Shown here: piece by piece, positions 60,686-64,000 of the stretch
Layout of the letters: every line of letters starts with the position of its first letter
Numbering within the stretch: position 1 is the stretch's first letter
DNA from: Semisulcospira habei
Lineage: Eukaryota > Mollusca > Gastropoda > Semisulcospiridae
Assembly (NCBI GenBank): GCA_036245525.1
Contig: BTPG01000003.1
Span: 140,462,120 to 140,526,119 of the forward strand
DNA: 64,000 nucleotides
Reading direction: 5' to 3'
Translations under genes and position numbers: made by a program
Notes under the pieces: generated by a model
What the model was told of the DNA's origin: nothing
The model's database searches: none
What the model saw: only the letters and a program-made list of their open reading frames with translations

Positions 60686-60912
60686 TAGTGGTAAAGCATA
60701 CAAAGTGAACATTGGACACTTTTGGTCCCAATTTACCTTGTTTTGTTTGTTTTTGTTTTGTTAGATTGAAGCTCAATTTAATTTTGTCATCAATCAGAAA
60801 CAGATGTCTAATGTGAACTGAACGCAAGCGCTCACTCTGAAGAACATGTCAGTTAGAGACAGCTTGCTCATGAAGATCTGTGCAGCTTTACGCCCTTCAC
60901 TTCAGAGAAGAC
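60686..60912. other. Probable 3' UTR start of the POMGNT1-like gene
   Basis: Non-coding sequence directly after the stop codon, with no repeat recognised. A polyadenylation signal is not visible before the MITEs at 60913. Confidence 0.4.
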
Positions 60913-61129
60913 TTAACCCTTATCATTCGGTATACACCAGTGTGTGAAATAAGTTTGACTAAAATAGTTCAAGGGTAGTGCCAGAATAGCTTGGCGCCTC
61001 TAGGTGCCAAGCTATTCTGGCACCACCCTTAAACTAAAGCCATTGGTCTATATCCGTAAGTACTGTAATGTAGCTTGCATATGGCAATGTACAAATTTGA
61101 AGCTTTTAGCCTCAGTATGATATGGGTTA
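60913..61129. repeat. TTAA-flanked palindromic MITE, family P5
   Basis: TTAACCCTTATCATTCGGTA to AGTATGATATGGGTTAAA; stem GTGCCAGAATAGCTTGGCGC / GTGCCAAGCTATTCTGGCAC. It lies in the 3' flank or UTR of the POMGNT1-like gene. Confidence 0.72.
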
Positions 61130-61136
61130 AACACGA

Positions 61137-61303
61137 TCCAGCTGCAAGAGACATGGATCCTCATGAGCCCCCATGTTGTGGGGCTCATGAGGATCTGTGC
61201 CTCTTACTGACACTGCCAAGTTTCCGTGTTCCTTGGATGGCTGGGTCATCAAGGCGAACAGAGATTTAAGAAATACAGCATGCGTCCACTAGCATTGAAG
61301 GGG
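61137..61303. repeat. Palindromic MITE, family P1
   Basis: Core 'agagacatggatcctcatga' / 'tcatgaggatctgtgcctct'; right end 'gcattgaaggggttaa'. Confidence 0.65.
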
Positions 61304-61432
61304 TTAATTTGGAGGGAGTCGGTGGCTAGAGTTTCATGGAAATTGGTTCACCTCTTCAGTGCCTAAGGTCGTAAGCTGCGTTCAACACCAGAGAACACCA
61401 TCCATACAAGGAAAAGTAATACAAAATATCGT

Positions 61433-61545
61433 AAGCGAGAGGAATAGATCCTCATGAGCCCCCACAGATGCAGGGGCTCATGAGGATCTATTCCTCTTGC
61501 GGTTATGCAGGATTCATTTTTTCTCAGCAGTGAAGGGGGAAAGTC
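61433..61545. repeat. Palindromic MITE, family P1
   Basis: 'gcgagaggaatagatcctca' pairs almost perfectly with 'tgaggatctattcctcttgc'; right end 'cagcagtgaaggggg'. Confidence 0.68.
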
Positions 61546-62170
61546 AGCATTCGAGTACTGGTAGTTTATGTGAGCCAGTGTTCAACAAGGCATGGAGACT
61601 TCATCTTTCATTGAAATCTCTTCTGAGATTGGTATCAAATGTCTGTGGAACTCGTCTACAGCATATGTTTATTGTGCATTGCTTGACGAACACCTTTGCA
61701 TTGTTGTTCATTTGTTGCATGTTTTATTTGGTACACCATTATGAGAGTGGACTTTTAAACCTGAGGTCCACGTTGGTAAGGTTGTGTGTGTGTGTGTGTG
61801 CGTGTGTCTCTGTGTGCATGTGTCTGTGTGTTTGTGTGGGTGCATGCGGGTGCATATGCGTGCATGCGTGTGTGCTTGCATATTTGTCTTTGCCTTTGAC
61901 CTGTTTGACATGTATTTTTTGTTCTCATGTAAATAAACTGCCATGCAAATGTCCTGCTAGTGTCAAACGAGGAAAGAAATAATATTCTTGTCCGTGTTGG
62001 CGTGCTGTGATACGATGCAAAGCAATATAAACCACACATCCTGAAGCATATGAACATGCCCTCTCTTTCTCTACCCTCTTGTTTGTAACTTCAAGCATAG
62101 GAGATAGCTTGACTGTGATAGCTTAATACATTTGAGACGTGATACATTGAGATACATAAGCTAACACGTT
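61546..62170. other. Non-coding sequence with (GT)n-rich stretch
   Basis: Contains a GT/GC-rich microsatellite near 61780-61875 and an AATAAA near 61926. No gene recognised; a long UTR is possible. Confidence 0.4.
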
Positions 62171-62879
62171 GAGCCCTGATCATAGGAGTGATAGATTGAC
62201 CGTGACAGTTCCAAACATGGATCCATAGTGTCGAAATTCTTAAATCTGGGATCTGGGAAGTCAACATTGGTACTTTAACAGTGTAGATGACAGACGACCT
62301 TGATAGTGCCAAAAGGTGCCAAGATATTCTGGCACCACCCTTGAACTATCATGGTCAGTCCTTATCCTGTTGTGCTGCAGTGCTTAATTTGTGCTGTAAA
62401 GTATATTAAATTTGGATGTGACATATCGCCAGGGACCCAATTCTTCTCCATTTTGTTCTCTTTATAGCTCCAAAGTTTGTTATAAGTGAAGTAATTTACA
62501 TAGGAAAACTGCCTTTCAAATAGTGTTGTTATAATTTTTATCTGACTTTTGTTAATAAACTGAGTCAACTATATATAAACTCAGGCCTTTCTATGACCAA
62601 ACACAGCCAAGCCTGATAGTTTGACGTGGCTAAATCTAGTCTGAGTTTGGGAGTGAGAGGGGCAGGCGTGGAAGGAAATCTTTATTGCATTCATTAATCA
62701 TGGTGTTGTCAAGGCTTGTCAGGCACCCAGAGCATGCGGATGTGCCATGGAGATCTCGTCCAGAGTGGACAGCTGTTGCGTTTTTCCATGCTCTTCGCTG
62801 CCAGGGCAAGCAAACTGTTTCTGAAATCTTTCTTAATGCAAAACAAACAAAAATCTTCATCCGTCTAAAGAACATGGAT

Positions 62880-62992
62880 ACAAAGTGGGTTCAACAAGAG
62901 GCATAGATTCACATGAGCCCCTGCAGTTGCGGGGGCTCATGAGAATCTATGCCTCTTACAGCTCCTTGTGTTTCGGCAGCAAAGGGGTTATT
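62880..62992. repeat. Palindromic MITE, family P1
   Basis: Core 'catgagcccctgcagttgcg' and complement; arms 'aagaggcatagattc' / 'gaatctatgcctctt'; right end 'cggcagcaaaggggtta'. Confidence 0.68.
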
Positions 62993-63598
62993 GTTTTGAT
63001 TTTGTTCCAAGATATCCCCCCAAAAAAAGAAAAAAAGAAGAAATAATCGAAATATGTAATGAAGCAACAGAATGATGGCAAAAATGGAAAGAATTTAGCT
63101 GGTAATTCAAAACTGCTCATAAAAAAGACAGTATTAGGTGTTACAAAGTCAAGGCAGTTTGAGGATCAGTTCAGAAACGTTTAAACCAGCAACAAAAAAT
63201 CTTGATGGTAAGTAAATTTAGAACAAAATAATCAAGTAAGATAAAGTGGCCCCCCCCCCCCCAAGAAAGTATCAAAAAAGAAAGCCAGATCTGTACTTTG
63301 TCTAGCACATGTATGTGTTATTCTCCACATAACATACGCGTTTATTTAAGCAATACTTAATTTTAATTACTAACTTCATTATTTTGTGTTTCATAAGCAG
63401 CCAGTTATTGCGTATTTTGGGTCGGCTTACAAGAGATACAAAGCAACGGATACCAATCATGAATTTGGTAGAGAGATGTAGAGACAGTACTTTGTGTGGA
63501 AAGAAAATCAAAATAAGCAATATTTATTCACTTTGTTGTAATTATTGTTTGATGTTTGCAGCTCATGTTCAGATTTTCGTATTGATCATTCCAGTCTT
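62993..63598. other. Non-coding sequence
   Basis: AT-rich, with a poly-C run near 63250. Nothing recognised on either strand. Confidence 0.4.
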
Positions 63599-63665
63599 AA
63601 CCCCATTGTGCATGCAGCCACTGGTACTGTTTACGGTACCAGTGGCTGCATTCGCAAGGGGTTTA
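63599..63665. repeat. TTAA-started palindromic MITE, family P3
   Basis: TTAACCCCATTGTGCATGCAG ... TGCATTCGCAAGGGG. The near-perfect palindrome CAGCCACTGGTACTG / ACGGTACCAGTGGCTG has a loop of about 3 bases. Confidence 0.72.
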
Positions 63666-64000
63666 CCAATAAAGCAGATAGTTTAGTTTGTATTTATTTA
63701 TCAGAAAATAAAACTTTTAGAAAATGATAATTTTTTTTTATTTATTTGTGTGTAGTTACGTATGCTATCATGCAAATGTACTTGATGGTCATATTTGTGT
63801 TATATTTGTTGCCATTGTGACTAGACTGACAGGGAACAGAAACCATATTTTTAGTTGTAGAAATGAAAAAAATAGTGTTATCACTATCACAAATATTAAC
63901 CCTTGACCAAAATCACTACCGACACCCAAAGGGCTAAATTGTTGCAGACAAACTATGGCTTAATTTTCATGTACTGCCTCCAAACAGATACATAGAACGT

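Noticed and set aside
1..64000. tRNA, rRNA, bacterial operons, origins
   Set aside because: I looked for cloverleaf arms, rRNA-like conserved blocks and prokaryotic gene spacing and saw none; a covariance-model scan would be needed to exclude small RNAs.

Overview
This window is eukaryotic and looks like animal DNA, most likely from a marine mollusc (probably a gastropod). One host gene has 15 recognisable exons with GT/AG boundaries and consistent codon phases. Its introns are packed with transposons known from molluscs: DIRS-type tyrosine-recombinase retrotransposons, an RTE-like LINE, an element encoding a RAG1 N-terminal-like zinc module (compare N-RAG-TP described from Aplysia), and many small TTAA-flanked palindromic repeats. 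The species call is inference; no rRNA or mitochondrial marker is present.

Host genes. A POMGNT1-like glycosyltransferase gene lies on the + strand from 4894 to the stop codon at 60685: 15 exons, 1,609 coding bases, about 535 residues. It holds an ILEI/FAM3-type stem domain followed by a GT13 (GnT-I-like) catalytic domain. The N-terminal exon(s) lie upstream or were not recognisable. A second, unidentified gene is suggested on the - strand at 284-1480 by three phase-compatible exons.

Mobile DNA. (1) Six DIRS-like copies, all in the host gene's orientation: D1 2562-4232, D2 9368-15413, D3 24827-31212, D4 31347-33651 (interrupted by an 843-base gap), D5 about 35221-39110 (very degenerate), D6 42212-48513 (best preserved). 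Each keeps an internal complementary region near the right end; D1, D2, D3 and D6 keep both termini. D3 and D6 carry a spliceosomal-type intron after eight bases of gag, and D2 lacks it precisely. (2) A full-length RTE-like LINE (5348-8687, 11-bp target duplication) sits inside an antisense CR1/L2-like fragment; a nearly identical truncated copy lies at 33652-35092. (3) An LTR retrotransposon (48632-53580, - strand, 1,284-bp LTRs, 5-bp target duplication) has gag-protease but no polymerase. (4) A RAG1-N-terminal-like element at 20913-23329 has a 788-bp tandem duplication, and a 349-bp piece of it replaces the recombinase core of D6. (5) 3' ends of an I-like LINE with RNase H (36690-37475 and 31215-31346) and of a CR1-like LINE (57490-58193). 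(6) A dispersed repeat 'R1' (four copies) contains ~168-bp monomers with a DR1-like motif; two R1 copies hold DIRS insertions at the same position. (7) Several palindromic MITE families flanked by TTAA with CCC..GGG ends (piggyBac-like) crowd 39-42 kb and 54-64 kb.

The layout is an ordinary gene whose introns have been expanded by repeated, often nested insertions. The upstream introns (up to 14.9 kb) hold most large elements; the downstream exons are closely spaced with MITEs between them.
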